A program made the translations under genes and the position numbers. This document shows, piece by piece, positions 63,484-64,000 of a stretch of 64,000 bases of DNA. The stretch is from contig CALWWW010000002.1 in assembly GCA_944385365.1 (NCBI GenBank), positions 62,001 to 126,000 of the forward strand, given 5' to 3'. Source of the DNA: an uncultured Oscillospiraceae bacterium (GTDB lineage Bacteria; Bacillota; Clostridia; Oscillospirales; Oscillospiraceae). The notes beneath the pieces were generated by a model. The model worked only from the letters and a program-made list of their open reading frames with translations, did no database searches and had not been told where the DNA came from. Numbering within the stretch: the stretch's first letter is position 1; each line of letters opens with the position of its first letter.

Positions 63484-64000
63484 GGCTTCTCCTCCCTCAC
63501 CGGCTCCAAATGGTAATAATACCAATCGGCCGTCTGCCGCAGCCCCGTGGGGAATCGGTGTCCCTCCGTGGGAGCCGGCTGAGACAGCAGCACGCCGAAG
63601 CAGCGGCGCAACTCTCCCTGCCCCCGCAATACAAACCGAAACTGTTGTCCGTTCTCCGGATGCACCCATTGGATTTCATGGGCCTTCTGCTGCTCCAACA
63701 GGGCGTTGCTCAGAGACCACAGGCGATCCAACACCCCGTCCAGCAAATCCGGCGGCCCCAGGTGGTCAAAGGTCAGCATCGGCACCGCTTCCGGGCGCTC
63801 CAGTACCTCCCGCAGAATCAATTCCTCACTTTTGGACGACAGTTTCCAGTGAATCATTCGCACCGGGTCGCCGGGCTGATAGGCCCGCAGTTCGTATTCC
63901 TCCCCCATACCGCCGCCCCGCCGGGGGCGCTGGGCCGTGGTCTGCTCCTGGCCTTGGGTGGCCTGGGGCAGGGGTTCCGGCTCCACAGATCGGGGCAATA
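63480..64000 (-). CDS. DUF58 family protein (partial, cut by the window edge)
   Basis: The visible 170-odd C-terminal residues contain the DUF58 motif YELRAYQPGDPVRMIHWKLSSKSEELILREV. DUF58 proteins usually sit between a MoxR ATPase and a transglutaminase and are thought to act in envelope protein assembly; the N-terminal half is outside the window. It overlaps the transglutaminase gene by four bases. Confidence 0.85.
   Translation of the reverse strand, partial: LPRSVEPEPLPQATQGQEQTTAQRPRRGGGMGEEYELRAYQPGDPVRMIHWKLSSKSEELILREVLERPEAVPMLTFDHLGPPDLLDGVLDRLWSLSNALLEQQKAHEIQWVHPENGQQFRFVLRGQGELRRCFGVLLSQPAPTEGHRFPTGLRQTADWYYYHLEPVREEKP

Overview
The window looks like a chromosome segment of a spore-forming, moderately high-GC anaerobic Firmicute, most likely an Oscillospiraceae-type Clostridium (inference from gene content, codon use and gene order; no rRNA is present to confirm it). 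Direct support for a sporulating Firmicute comes from spoVAD/spoVAE, the spoIIAA-spoIIAB-sigF operon, a yunB homologue, a DacF-like D,D-carboxypeptidase and two T-box aminoacyl-tRNA synthetase leaders (alaS, valS).

Layout. 1-7.6 kb: pfkA (minus) with a possible 39-aa ORF beyond it, then a plus-strand run tagA-tmk-DJ1-mltG-U32 peptidase and a PatB/MalY aminotransferase. 7.6-17.6 kb: T-box-alaS-HIT, then a tightly overlapping plus-strand operon comEC-holA-rnmV-ABC-F-ydcF. 17.7-24.6 kb: two head-to-tail, apparently identical copies of a 3417-bp mobile element. 24.6-28.2 kb: a Xer-type tyrosine recombinase, spoVAD, spoVAE, a 40-aa Asn/Gln/Lys-rich peptide and xerD. 28.7-39.2 kb: ppk1, a GGGtGRT/NifU-like pair, tsaE-tsaB-upp, small uncharacterised genes, a PTS-IIC-like permease and a divergent NiaR-type repressor. 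39.2-52.7 kb (minus strand): pcrA-yunB-ligA, spoIIAA-spoIIAB-sigF, T-box-valS, uvrC-rsmD-coaD-coiled-coil protein, HPr-like protein. 52.9-64 kb: comEA-response regulator-histidine kinase-GerMN lipoprotein, dacF, uracil-DNA glycosylase, small accessory genes, an S66 peptidase, and a transglutaminase/DUF58 pair cut by the window edge.

The most unusual region is the tandem element. Each unit carries (i) a 333-aa HUH rolling-circle replication initiator with a YxxKYxxK motif like that of phiX174 gpA, (ii) a phiX174/pC194-like CTTGATA nick sequence about 35 bp before that gene, (iii) a 176-aa tyrosine recombinase reduced to the catalytic domain, (iv) about 1.5 kb of extremely GC-rich, hairpin-dense non-coding DNA, and (v) two 28-bp dif-like inverted repeats 29 bp apart at its right end. 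No capsid, coat or mobilisation gene is visible. The units are bounded by dif-like sites; the outermost right site is a perfect 12-6-12 palindrome lying 26 bp upstream of the host tyrosine recombinase gene. I interpret this as a minimal rolling-circle element that exploits a Xer-like site beside the host recombinase gene, resembling in logic the Xer-exploiting vibriophages but in a Firmicute, with its own mini-recombinase and a large structured non-coding domain. An outward-facing promoter with an operator-like palindrome in the right-hand copy points at the host recombinase gene.
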